The position numbers and the translations under genes were made by a program. A DNA stretch of 64,000 nucleotides from positions 13,826,001 to 13,890,000 of the forward strand of contig JANTQA010000023.1 of NCBI GenBank assembly GCA_027625915.1. The letters run 5' to 3'. Position 1 is the stretch's first letter. Every line of letters starts with the position of its first letter. The DNA is from Anaeramoeba flamelloides. Its lineage: Eukaryota; Metamonada; Anaeramoebidae. A model generated the notes under the pieces. It was not told where the DNA came from. It did not search any database and saw nothing but the letters and a program-made list of their open reading frames with translations. Positions 9,186 to 19,237 of the stretch are shown here, in pieces.

Positions 9186-11458
9186 TACTAACTTTTTTTT
9201 TCAATATTCCAAATTTTTGATCAAAATTTTGTAAATTCTTAAAGTGAAAAAAAAAATCGTTCCTTTCGATCTACCTTTTGAATTTTTTGAGTTACAGCTC
9301 TACTTCTTTTTAACTCATCACTAATCAACCATACTGTCATTTTTATAATTGGTGGAACAAAAATTTCATTCAGCTTTCCGAAAATGAGGAGAAAAATTGC
9401 ACTGTTCGTAATTTGGCTAGAACAGGGTTTCTACTGAAATGTAGTTTCTTGTCAAGTTTAATTGTATGAAAAAAAAAAATGATCAGTGAATGTACTATTG
9501 TTTTTTTCTAAAAAATTTAAATGTGCAATTTTTTTAAGTGAGCAATTAAGAGAAAATTGCACTATTTTTTTAAGTGATGAGTGTGCACCTAATTTGAGTT
9601 TGAAAAAATTCTAACGAATACAGGTTTAGTGTTGGGAACTTAACGTGTTGATTTACTGATTTGGGGGTTCGATTTAAATTTAATTATGAATATAAGGAAA
9701 TGGTTTAAAAGGTTTTTTTTTGAATTTTAAATTCATTATTTTTTAAATAATATTGTGGCAAAGGCTCAAGTTAAGATAGTTCTGATACACTTTGGCTGAT
9801 TTTTAGATTGGTATTCCCAAGGGTAAGTAATCCAATCATTTTGTTTTTTTTTATTATTTAATCCTGTTTTACGAAAGTCAATAACTTCCAAGTAAATTTA
9901 AGGAGGAAAAAAAATCTCAAATTATGGCACATTTTTTTGAGATTTATTTTTTACTACACAGATTAATAAACCCAAATTGGAATTTGTGCCACAATTTGGG
10001 AATTAATTTGGAACTTAAATTACTTGAGAGTTTGTAGCTAAAGAGTGAAACAGGTTTGATTTTTCTTTTCAAAACTAAAATTTTTTTCTAACCCAATTTA
10101 TTTTTCTCATTAAATAAATAAATAAATAGGACGAATTTTTTTTTTTCTTCATTTTTTTCAAAATGAACTAAATAAATACGAACAATTTATTTATCTATCT
10201 TTTGATAATATTTAATAGGTTGACGCTTTCCTACTCCAATCTCGGTTTTTTTTTTAGACTGTGTGAATTGTTTATTAATTTAAACATTTTATTTAACGTG
10301 ATTTTAGTAAAGTGTGGGATAATTATGGGGGTGAAAACAGAAATAGATAATTTTTGAGTTATTCTATCTGCGACCCATTTATCCCACATGAAAACTTCCT
10401 CTGGTGGAAAGTTTGTCACTTTATGTGATGGGCTTTTCATTGGAGGAGCCAAGAAGAAGTTTATCACTTTATGTGATAAACTTTATTATAAAAATAATAA
10501 AAAGAAAAACGAAAGAGAAAAAAATCTAAAGATATATTTTTTAGATTTTTTTTCTTTCCTTTTTCTTTTTTTTTTTCCGAGATTTTTTTAAAAAATGCAA
10601 TGACTGACGAGCTAAAAGGACAAGACCCATGCCCAAATTTTGTAGAACGGCGGAAAAGAAATGAATGATACAAAACTATGTGATAATGTAAATTTCTGGG
10701 TGCATTGCTTTGCTTGGAATATTTATCAACTTATTCTGAGGGAATTTTTTTCATTTTTTTTTTTTTTTTTAATAAAAAGTATTAATAAAAAATATCTTTG
10801 GTTTTTTTATTTTGGTTATTAAAATGGTTTAGAGTTTGTAGTTTTTTATAAAATTGTGAACAAAAAAAATTTTTTTTTTGTTCTTTTAATTTTATCAATA
10901 ATTTTCTTCTTTATTCCATTTTATAAAGTAAAATAAAAACAATTTGATTTTTTCTTTTTTTTTTTTGGTTAGTATTTTAAAGAATTTTAATTAATTATTT
11001 TTTGATTTTATTTTTATCTTAATAAAAAATAGAAACATTATTTGATATTTGAATTGAAGGATTTTTCAAGAACTCTCTATTATTTTTATTGGTAAATGAT
11101 ACATTTTATACTAAGATACTTAGAGAATGTGATATCTGAAAAAATTAAAAATCAAGTTTTGATTCATTAGGTATGTCAATTACTCTCTTTTATTATAAAT
11201 TTTTTTTTTTTTTTTTTATTTTTTTAAATTTAAAAAAAAAAAACCCCTTAAAAATAAAAAACACACCCCTTTAAAATATAAAACTCAAAATTATTAGATA
11301 GAGACTAAACGAAGAGATATATACACACGGCCCCAAAAAAAAACCAATACTCAACCAATCATCTTCTTGGATGTTGTAATTTTTAATCCTAATTTTAATC
11401 TTTCATTTTTTTAACTAATTTTAAAACTTTTAAAACCTTTTATTTATTAAAACAATAA
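9186..11458. other. Gene-poor region with possible exons
   Basis: No complete gene seen. A frame at 9314-9469 (+, 51 codons, no ATG at its front) reads sensibly and includes CHFYNWW and RNLARTGF, faintly like the start of a BIR zinc finger. A short stretch near 9808-9825 lies between a TTTTTAG and a GTAAGT and could be a micro-exon. The duplicated palindrome at 10409-10481 is listed separately. The remainder is AT-rich simple sequence. Confidence 0.3.
10409..10481. repeat. Two copies of a palindromic GTTTATCAC motif
   Basis: GTTTGTCACTTTATGTGAT at 10411-10429 and GTTTATCACTTTATGTGATAAAC-type palindrome at 10459-10481 are spaced 49 bases apart. The second has 9-base arms around TTTAT. A related half, GTTTATCACTTTTGTCAC, occurs at 50046-50063 upstream of the BTB gene. 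It could be a protein-binding site or a repeat remnant; no adjacent gene start proves regulation. Confidence 0.4.
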
Positions 11459-13125
11459 ATGGATACCAACCGAAAAAGAGAAATAAGAAAATGTTCTCGA
11501 AGAAACCGGAATAAACGAAGAAGATACAACGATTCAAAACAATCAATGAACCATTACAAAAAACTTTCAATTCTTGAACTTGCGATTCAAAAAAAGGTTC
11601 AATACAACTCAACAAAGAATGGCATTTATCGAATAAAAAAAACAAGAAAAAGAATAAAAGAACAATTGGGTGACGATAGACAAATCAGACCAGTCCAAAA
11701 CAAAAATCATTCCGACAATTCACAAACATTTGGTGGCATCATTGAAGAGAAGGAAAATATTATTCAAAGAAAAAAAAGAGAAAGTTGAACAAAAACAAAA
11801 AAAATCAAAAATGAAAAAACTCTTCAAATTATCAAAAAGAAAAACAAAAAACAAAAGAAGAAGATTAGAGTTACCAACACTTTTTACCATAAAAAAAAAT
11901 CAAAAAACAATCAAAAAACAAACAAAAAGTGTATTCGATACAATACCAATCATTGAAGAACATAAAGAAAAAAGAATTAAAAAAGAAAATGTTGAAGAAA
12001 TCAAAAAAGAAGACTTCACAAAACTTAAACAAGAAAGAGAAAGGAAAAGAAATATAAAAAAAAAAAGAAATTCATAACAAAATAACAAAAGAAATCAAAA
12101 CAATCAAAACACAAACATTGGAAATTGAAAAACAAAAAGAAAAAGAAATCAAAAAGAAAAAAGAAGATTGGATTTACCAACAACAATTGCGAAAATAACA
12201 AAACAAAAAAACATCAAAAAAGAAATTGGAGAAGAACTTAACACAACTTCAACAATGGGAAAAGAAAAAGAAGAAGAAATCAAAACAAAAAAAAGAGAGG
12301 AAATAGAAGAAGCTAATTTATCAATTATCAACAAAGAAAAAGAAAAGGAAAAGGAAAACGAAAAAGAAAAAGAAGAAGAAAACAAAAGAAATACAATCAA
12401 CCTTGAAATTTATAAGAAAATCATAAACGAAACCAATCAAATTAAAAACCACAATTTTAAAGCAGAAACACAAGAAGAACAAAATAAAATTTCAGCAAAT
12501 GTTATTCAACAATTTAAAAAACAAATCGGATGTTACACCTACAACATCAACTGAGAATTTATTTGAAACTGGAACTGGTAGTTTTTCCATTCAAAATATC
12601 ACAATTACAGAAGAAGATATTTCAAATTTGAAAAATTATGATTATTTATCTGATTCAATTATCAACTTATATTTTAAACTTAAATATTCTAATTTAGATA
12701 ATTTTCAAAAGAGAATATTGGTTATTTAAATTCCTTTTTCATCTCGAAGTTAATGAATAAAAAATAATACCAAAAAAACATTAAAAAGATGGGTATCAAA
12801 GAAAAAACTTGAAACTAAACAATTATGGTTTATTCCAGTCCACTCAAAAAGAACATTGGTTTTTATTAATAATAAAATTTAATATTAAAGATATGTTTGC
12901 ACAAATTTACATATGCGATTCAATGAAAGAATACAACACTTCATTTAAACTTGAAATTATACAAAATTTAAAATCATTCATCCCAACACTACAAATCTTT
13001 CAAAAAATTTTACATAATATCAAATATTATTGAAGTAGATGTTATTCAACAAAATAATGATTATGATTGTGGATTATTTTTAATTAATTATTTTAATATT
13101 CTGTTTAATACTTTATCTAAAATAA
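11459..13125 (+). pseudogene. Transposon ORF: basic N-region and Ulp1/C48 SUMO-protease-like domain
   Basis: Starts at ATG 11459 with an Arg/Lys-rich segment, followed by long Lys/Glu/Asn runs spread over changing frames. The protease part begins near 12800. EHWFLLI supplies the catalytic His (codon 12853). IYICDSM supplies the Asp about 20 residues later. In a different frame, VIQQNNDYDCGLF supplies the Gln-Asp-Cys triad end, with Cys codon 13068-13070. This order (His, Asp, Gln, Cys) is the Ulp1/SENP C48 signature. C48 proteases occur in several DNA transposon superfamilies, for example Mutator-like elements, where they may remove SUMO from host or element proteins. The region is broken by several frame changes. 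Family call is good; exact gene boundaries are not. Confidence 0.7.
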
Positions 13126-13131
13126 AAAAAT

Positions 13132-14663
13132 ATGGAATCAATTATTGAATATTTTGATAAATTAAACGATTATAATTTATTTATAACAAGAGATGATCTA
13201 TTTGATTTAATATTAAATTATAAAAAAACTGAAAAGAAAAATATTATCAACAAGAAACATGATGAAATAATAATTAAAGATTATTTATCACCAAAGGGCC
13301 TTGTTAATTTGGGTTCAACTTGTTATATCAATTCAATAATTCAGATGTTGATTAATATTAAAGATTTTACCAAGATACTTAATCAAAATCTCAAACCTGG
13401 CAATTTATTGAATCTCTTTCAAAAATTACAAAGTAAAGGTTCCAAAATTATCAACCCATTAACTTTTTATAACCCATTATAAAATATTCGGTGAAACTAT
13501 CGAATTAAATGTCCAAAAGGATTCACATGAATTTTGATTATCACTTTTTAATCATATGGAATTAAATTTAAAAAAAAGAAGTTTGATGAATTATTATCAA
13601 AATAAAAAGATATTTATTAAAAAAAAATATTAAATTGAATCCCTTGAATTTATTTCATTTCGAAACAAAACAAGTAATAAAATGCCCAAATGAAATACAT
13701 AAAAATTCGACAAAACTTGAAGCAAACAATATATTATCATTACCTATTAATAATTCAGATAGCATTTATCAAAGTTTTGAAAATTTTTACACACAGAACG
13801 ATTTAGATGAAGAAAATAAATATTATTGTCATTATTGTAAAAAATATGTTAAATCAAAACAAATTCGAAAAATTCATCAGGTGTCAGATTATTTAATTAT
13901 TCAATTGAAAAGATTCACTTTTAATAAAAATACCAACTTGGTTAATAAAAATATGAAACCAATTCAAATTACTAAAGGTTTTATCATTAATAAATTTTGC
14001 ACTTCCAAAATTAAAAATAATTTTAAATATACTTATAAAATTATTGGGGGTGTTGTACATAGAGGAACCAATATTAATTCCGGTCATTATTATTCAATAA
14101 TGAAAACTGAATCAAAAGAGTGGCTCAAATTAGATGATAAGAATGTTACAAAATCAAGTTATGAAGAATTAAAAGTAACTGGTCAAACAAACCAACAAAA
14201 TGATACAGTTTATTTATTGGTTTATAAACTAAAAAAAGAAAGAATCAACAAATTTAATAAATCCAGGGATAAAAATATTCAAGTCAACTCAGTAATAAAT
14301 GAAATTAATGATCAAATAACCCCAATTAAATTGATAACAAAGGAGAGTCGATATCAATTTATTAAAAGAAAATTATTTGAATCAACCTTAAAAAGAAAAA
14401 GAAAAAGTTATCAATTTAAAAGAGAAACAATCACGAATGATGAATTTATTGAAGATAGATATTGGAAAACATTCACACCAAAACTTAGAAATAAAAAAAT
14501 AAGAAGGTTGAATAAAAATAATTCTAAAAATAAAACACATCAAAATGAAATTCAAATGACTAACAAATTGATTAAAGAAGAAGAAAAAGTGGAGTTAAGT
14601 GTAAATAATAATTTTCATAATATTATAACTTATGAAGAAATCGAAAAACAACAAAAAAAATGA
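13132..14663 (+). pseudogene. Transposon ORF: USP-type ubiquitin protease
   Basis: ATG 13132 follows the Ulp1 region by a few bases. Residues 55-75 of the first part carry the USP Cys box, KGLVNLGSTCYINSIIQML (Cys codon 13321-13323). The second part, from 13635, has the fingers-like CHYCKKYV, then LIIQLKRFTF, and then the His box HRGTNINSGHYYS (His codon 14086-14088). KLDDKNV and the final VYLLVYKL strand typical of USPs follow. A Lys/Arg-rich tail of about 150 residues follows. The Cys and His parts are separated by a frame break near 13480-13630. USP domains deubiquitinate proteins; in a mobile element this could protect its own proteins from degradation, which is inference. A diverged host USP pseudogene is the alternative. 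Confidence 0.75.
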
Positions 14664-14713
14664 AACTGAAAAAAGAATGGAACTTCAAAAACAAAAATTA
14701 TTGAAAATTATTA

Positions 14714-15200
14714 ATGAAAGAAAACAAAAAAGAAAAACAACAAATAAAAAAAATTCAAAATCAAATCAAATTACAAAAAAAAAAAAGAAATGAGTTAATA
14801 ATTAGAAAGGATAAAACACAATCCAAACAACTACAAATAAATAAAAATAAAAATAAAAATACAAAACTTTCAATTTTTTCCATTTTGAGTAAAAATGGGA
14901 AAAGGAAACTAATTCGACATTTTTTAAAATTAAATATTTTAAATCGAAAAAAAGACTTGAAAAGGGAATGTTTAAAATGGAATATAACAGAAAGAACTTT
15001 AAGAAATTGGATTAAAAATCCTAAAAAATATTTAACTAGTAGTCTTAACAAAAGAAAAAATTAACTAAAGAACAGGAAGAAAAAATTATTAAATATTCTT
15101 ATTTATCAACAAAAGAACAGATTCAAAAAATTCAAAGGGATTATAATATTACTGTCAGTCCATCATGGATTACAAGAATGAAAAAAAAGAAATAATATTA
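14714..15200 (+). pseudogene. Helix-turn-helix-rich N-terminal part of the transposase
   Basis: ATG 14714 opens 116 codons rich in Lys, with a helix-turn-helix-like unit ending in TERTLRNWIKNPKKY. After the stop at about 15062 a second similar unit continues in another frame (LSTKEQIQKIQRDYNIT, SPSWITRM). A third (SRKYNIPISTLYNW) starts the downstream transposase frame. Repeated DNA-binding helices ahead of a DDE domain suit a Tc1/mariner-type transposase, so these blocks are probably one ancestral N-terminus. Confidence 0.55.
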
Positions 15201-15304
15201 CAAAAAAGGAACAAATCAGTCAATCAATTATAAATCAATCTTCAATTGTTGATTATAATTTTGAACAAAAATATTTAATATCAGAAGAAACAAAAATATT
15301 CGGA

Positions 15305-16312
15305 TTGAGAACAACTTCAAGAAAATATAATATTCCAATCTCAACACTTTATAATTGGACAAATAAAAATATGCTCCCTGAAGAACAATTAAAAAGGGTT
15401 AAATCGAGAGGTAGAAAAGCAAGATTAAAAAAGTGGGAGATTGAAAAAGTGGGGGAATGGATTGATTTACAGAACCAAAAGGGGATTATTTGTGGGGGTC
15501 ATGAAGTTATTAATTTCATCAATAAGAATTTTAATTATAAATATCATAAATCTTCAATTTCAAGAATATTACAATCAATTGGGTATTCTTCTCGTAAAAC
15601 TCAAACAAAGGTAAATAATCAATTAATTCCATCCTTTTCAGCTAAAATTGAAACAAAAAGAAAAGAAATTAATGAAAAAATTGCATTAAAATCTAATAAT
15701 AAAAATTTTAACGTTTGGGTAATGGATGAAAAGGGAATATGGAATCATCACCCGGCGAGATATACTTATACCAGAAAATCAAACCCAAAACCGTGGGTTA
15801 AGGGGAAATTGGTAAATAGTAAAGATACATTAACAGCAACCGTATCATATAAGGGTGAAATACCTGATTTATTTTGGATAAAGAGTGTCACAAAGACGAA
15901 AAAAAGAGAAAAGGTTAGTGGGATGAATGTTCAAAAGATGTTAGAATACGTAGACCATTTCTTAACATTTGCTAATTCTGGTGATATTTTATTAATGGAT
16001 AACTTAAGAAGTCATCATAATATAGATGTTAAAAAAAAATTGGAAGATAGTGGAATTGAAGTGATATATTTCACACCAAATGGTGCAAGTCATTTATCAC
16101 CCCTTGATAATGCTGCATTTAAAATATTAGAAGATAAGTTAAGAAAAAATGGTGGTCGAAGATTTGCTAATTATTTTGATAAAATTGTAACCGTAAATAA
16201 CTTATGGAAATCTATTCCAAACGGTAAAATTATTAACCAATTTAAAAAATCTGAACTTCCTTATTATAATGAGAAATTTGATAAAATAATGATGAGTCGC
16301 TCTATAAACTAG
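15305..16312 (+). pseudogene. Tc1/mariner/IS630-type transposase with DD35D catalytic motif
   Basis: About 335 open codons. The first in-frame codon is TTG, so the true start lies upstream. It begins with a helix-turn-helix (SRKYNIPISTLYNW), then GRKARLKKWEIEKVGEWI and a second DNA-binding part (HKSSISRILQSIGYS, a Tc1-like HTH). The DDE domain shows Asp in WVMDEKGIW, Asp in LLMDNLRSHH and a third acidic residue, Asp, in LSPLDNAAF. Thirty-five residues lie between the second and third Asp (DD35D); mariner usually has 34. All catalytic residues are present, so this part looks intact. The ORF closes at TAG 16310-16312. The reaction is cut-and-paste transposition at TA sites in relatives. Confidence 0.85.
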
Positions 16313-16561
16313 TTAACAAGATGGTTTCATTTTTTATAAATTTACTGCTTTTTTGTAATTTAGATAATATATTTTTTAAGTAACACCCATCTAATCTTAG
16401 GAAATTTATTAATAAAATTGTTACAAAGAGGCGTTACTAACCATCGGGCTTTATTTTTCTTATATAGAATCGATATTAGTTTAAAATTGAATAGATGATC
16501 TTTAGAAAGTTTTCGATATTATGGGGTTCTTTGATAAAGAAGATACGCGATTTAAGAGGTT
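16313..16561. other. Downstream flank of the transposase
   Basis: AT-rich DNA with no ORF. It could be the right arm of the transposon. I searched by eye for an inverted copy in 10.9-11.5 kb and saw none. Confidence 0.3.

Positions 16562-16606
<45 letters not shown>
16562..16606. repeat. (TA)n microsatellite, left of minisatellite
   Basis: About 22 uninterrupted TA units. A second TA tract closes the minisatellite at 16973-16998. Confidence 0.9.
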
Positions 16607-16607
<1 letters not shown>

Positions 16608-16626
16608 CCGCTTCACCAGCACTCTT

Positions 16627-16970
16627 TTTGTCTTAATTTTTTGTCTTAATTTTTTGTCTTAATTTTTTGTCTTAATTTTTTGTCTTAATTTTTTGTCTTA
16701 TTTTTTTGTCTTAATTTTTTCGTCTTAATTTTTTGTCTTAATTTTTTTGTCTTAATTTTTTGTCTTAATTTTTTGTCTTAATTTTTTATCTTAATTTTTT
16801 TGTCTTAATTTTTTTGTCTTGATTTTTTGTCTTAATTTTTTGTCTTAATTTTTTGTCTTATTTTTTTTGTCTTAATTTTTTTGTCTTATTTTTTCGTCTT
16901 GATTTTTTGTCTTAATTTTTTTGTCTTAATTTTTTTTGTCTTAATTTTTTTGTCTTAATTTTTTTATCAC
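16627..16970 (+). repeat. 13-14 bp minisatellite, about 25 copies
   Basis: Tandem copies of TGTCTTAATTTTT, differing mainly in T-run length and in single changes (TCTTGA, CGTCTT, ATCTTA). I count 25 CTTA/CTTGA cores. The array is bracketed by two (TA)n tracts. It is non-coding in all frames because of the regular TAA. Confidence 0.95.
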
Positions 16971-16972
16971 TT

Positions 16973-16998
<26 letters not shown>
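16973..16998. repeat. (TA)n microsatellite, right of minisatellite
   Basis: About 12-13 TA units directly after the last minisatellite copy. Confidence 0.9.
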
Positions 16999-17005
<7 letters not shown>

Positions 17006-17185
17006 AATCAATAAAAAACATTTTAAATCCAATTATGGGAAACGGTAATCAATGGGGATTTAAAATTATTTCGGGTGGGTGATTACCAAACTCGCGGGTA
17101 ATGACAGTGTGTGAGTATAAATGGGGTGGGAATGTCAAAAACTATTATTATTTTCAAAGTAATAATAGTAATTAATAAGAAAAAA

Positions 17186-17310
17186 CTATCAGTTTCAAAA
17201 AAAAACCCTGATAGTCCTTTAGAAAAAAAAACTACCAGTTTAAAAAAAAAACCCTGATAGTCCTTTAGAAGAAAAAACTACCAGTTAAAAAAAAAACCCG
17301 GTAGTCCTAA
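17186..17310. repeat. Three tandem hairpin units
   Basis: Three 46-bp units, each with short complementary arms around an A-rich loop. Unit 1 is CTATCAG ... CTGATAG (17186-17214). Unit 2 is CTACCAG ... CTGATAG (17232-17260). Unit 3 is CTACC ... GGTAG (17278-17304). In unit 3 both arms have changed to keep pairing. Units are separated by TCCTTTAGAA-type spacers. Confidence 0.8.
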
Positions 17311-17426
17311 AAAAAAAAACAATTAAAAAAAAAACTATGTTGTTTTAAAGTTCTTGTTCTTTCTTTTTTTTTATTTATTTTTTTTTTTTTGTATTTTGGT
17401 TTTTTTTTTTATATTTTATATACAAG

Positions 17427-17492
17427 TTGAATCCTTTCTTATCATTTAACTTCTAAATGTTGATAGATGATATATTGATAAAGGATTCAACA
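17427..17492. repeat. Inverted repeat GTTGAATCCTTT / AAAGGATTCAAC
   Basis: Twelve-base perfect arms (17427-17438 and about 17481-17492) enclose about 42 bases. Together with the three hairpins just upstream this makes a hairpin-rich segment between the transposon and the START gene. Confidence 0.7.
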
Positions 17493-18127
17493 AGGGGGTT
17501 TATTTTAGTAGAAAAGTTTAACATTTAAAATTATCATTTTTTTGCTAAAATATTCCCCCAGTGCGAAGCCCATGCCAAAATTTTGAATTTTTTTTGGAAA
17601 GGTGAATGAAAATTTTATTTATTTTAAAACAAAACAGACAGTATAAGTCACAGAAAAATATTTATTACTAATTAATCTTTTAAGATTATGCTCATAATAT
17701 TTTGTTTTTGAATTGTTGTTTGAAGTGAAAAAGAAGATTGGAGTTAATTTTCCAATCTTTTTTTTTTGTTATTGATTTTTTTTATGTGAGTAATTTTAAT
17801 TATTTTGTGCCTTTATTTGGCTAATTAATTCTGCGTTAAAAAGTCCTAACGCTGTAACCAAATTATAAATATTTGTTAATATTCAAAAACCTGATATTGT
17901 ATCTATTAGATCCTAAAAGCAGAAAGTCGTTGAGATATCCAGTTTTGAAAAGTTCCAATTATAAAAACTTATATTGGAGTTTATTGTATGCTAATCTTGA
18001 AATTACTTTCACAATTTGAGATAATTTATAAATAACAAAAGTTTTGTCATTCAAAAAAAGATTAACTAATTTTTATTGTGTAATATTGGAAAAAATCATT
18101 TTTTTATTTTGTTACTGAAGAATAAGA
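17493..18127. other. Upstream region of the START gene
   Basis: AT-rich, no gene. CCATGCC.AAATTTTG at about 17569-17585 resembles a site at about 10628-10643 in the same orientation, with a weak match continuing about 30 bases. The meaning is unknown. Confidence 0.3.
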
Positions 18128-19237
18128 ATGAAAAAGGAAGAAAAAAAACAAAAAGAACGAGAAAAAAAACAAAAAGAACAAGAAACAAAACAATTCCAAA
18201 TAGCCTATAAATTGGCAAATGAAGCTATTGAAGTACTACTTGATGACATCAATAATGACGAGATCGAATGGAATTTGGACAAACGATCAGACATGATTTG
18301 GGTTTATTCAAGATCAATCAAAGGAATTGCAAGTAAAAAGATCAAAACTGTCAGCTACCACCGTTACATCAAACCAAAACCAGCCTGTAGTGTTCTTCTT
18401 AAGAATTCCTGGAGAACAAGATGGGATTCACAAACAGAACTTGTGAAAATTTTAAAAGAATTTGAAACAGAGGATCCGAACGAACAATTATTTGTTGGAT
18501 TTGAGGCAACAAAGAGAATGAACAAATGGACTGAGCCAAGGTTTGTTGTGGATTGCAGGATTAAGAAAAAATCTGAAAATGGAAAAATCATTTTTGCTTC
18601 TCAGTCAATCGAAGACGAGTCCACTGTCGGGGTTAAAAGTGTCAAATATGATGGAATTAAAATGAAAAAATACCCAACGGGATTTTTAATAGAGCCAATC
18701 ACGGAACAAGATTTTAAAGAGGCCAAATCAGAAGCTCACAACAAAAAAAAAAGAAACAAAAACAAGAAGAAGGCTTCTGAAAAAAGGAAATCTCGAAATC
18801 AAAACGAAAAAGAACAAGAAAAAGAACAAGAAAAAGAAAAAGAACAAGAAAAAGAAAAAGAACAAAAACAAAAACAAAAACAAAAACAAAAACAAAAACA
18901 AAAACAAGAAAAAGAAAAAGAAAAAGAACAGGAAAATGAACAGGAACAAGAAAAAGAACAAGAAAATGAAAATGAAAAGGAAAATGAAAATAAAAAAGAG
19001 AATAAGAGTAAGGATGAAAACAATAAAATTGTTGGTATTAAACTTGTTTGGACGTTTTTTGGAGATTATGGGGGAAAAGTACCAAAATTTATTTTGAATA
19101 AGCTAGGGTCAAAAATCATGATAAAATTTCTTCAAGAATTTGATTTTTTTGTAAAATTTGATTTACGTACATTATTATATAAAAAAAAAGTGAGAAAACG
19201 GCGAAGGAAAAAGAAACAAGCCCAAACAAAAAAATAA
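18128..19237 (+). CDS. START (StAR-related lipid transfer) domain protein with a large Lys/Glu/Gln insertion
   Basis: 369 codons from ATG 18128 to TAA. Residues 1-30 are a basic Lys/Glu helix. A START/SRPBCC-like fold starts near 35: EWNLDKRSDMIWVYSR, then SIKGIASKKIKTVSYH, then LLKNSWRTRWD, and further KRMNKWTEPRFVVDC and ASQSIED.STVGVKSVKYDG. The fold resumes after an interruption with VWTFFGDYGGKVPKFILNKL, matching the D.GG.iP..l helix that ends START domains. Residues about 204-297 are a Lys/Glu then Lys/Gln repeat placed in a surface loop of the fold. START domains bind lipids or sterols; the ligand cannot be told. No signal peptide or membrane span. The gene stands alone and needs no intron. 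Confidence 0.75.
   Translation: MKKEEKKQKEREKKQKEQETKQFQIAYKLANEAIEVLLDDINNDEIEWNLDKRSDMIWVYSRSIKGIASKKIKTVSYHRYIKPKPACSVLLKNSWRTRWDSQTELVKILKEFETEDPNEQLFVGFEATKRMNKWTEPRFVVDCRIKKKSENGKIIFASQSIEDESTVGVKSVKYDGIKMKKYPTGFLIEPITEQDFKEAKSEAHNKKKRNKNKKKASEKRKSRNQNEKEQEKEQEKEKEQEKEKEQKQKQKQKQKQKQKQEKEKEKEQENEQEQEKEQENENEKENENKKENKSKDENNKIVGIKLVWTFFGDYGGKVPKFILNKLGSKIMIKFLQEFDFFVKFDLRTLLYKKKVRKRRRKKKQAQTKK

Larger units (their letters stand above)
11459..16312 (+). mobile_element. Decayed DNA transposon: Ulp1 and USP proteases plus DD35D transposase
   Basis: All coding blocks lie on one strand with short gaps: a basic or Lys/Glu-rich N-region leading to a Ulp1/C48 protease (11459-13130), a USP-type protease (13132-14663), and a helix-turn-helix-rich region leading to a Tc1/mariner/IS630 DDE transposase (14714-16312). 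Several frame breaks interrupt it, so it is inactive. No capsid, polymerase or integrase gene is visible, so I class it as a plain DNA transposon. I did not find terminal inverted repeats. The outer limits could be wider, and the TA tract, minisatellite and hairpins at 16562-17492 could belong to its right end. The two peptidase regions may alternatively be captured host genes next to a separate transposase. Confidence 0.65.

Noticed and set aside
11459-16312. Reading the Ulp1-bearing element as a Polinton-like virus element
   Set aside because: No polymerase B, retroviral-type integrase, packaging ATPase or capsid region is visible, and a Tc1/mariner-type transposase is present instead.
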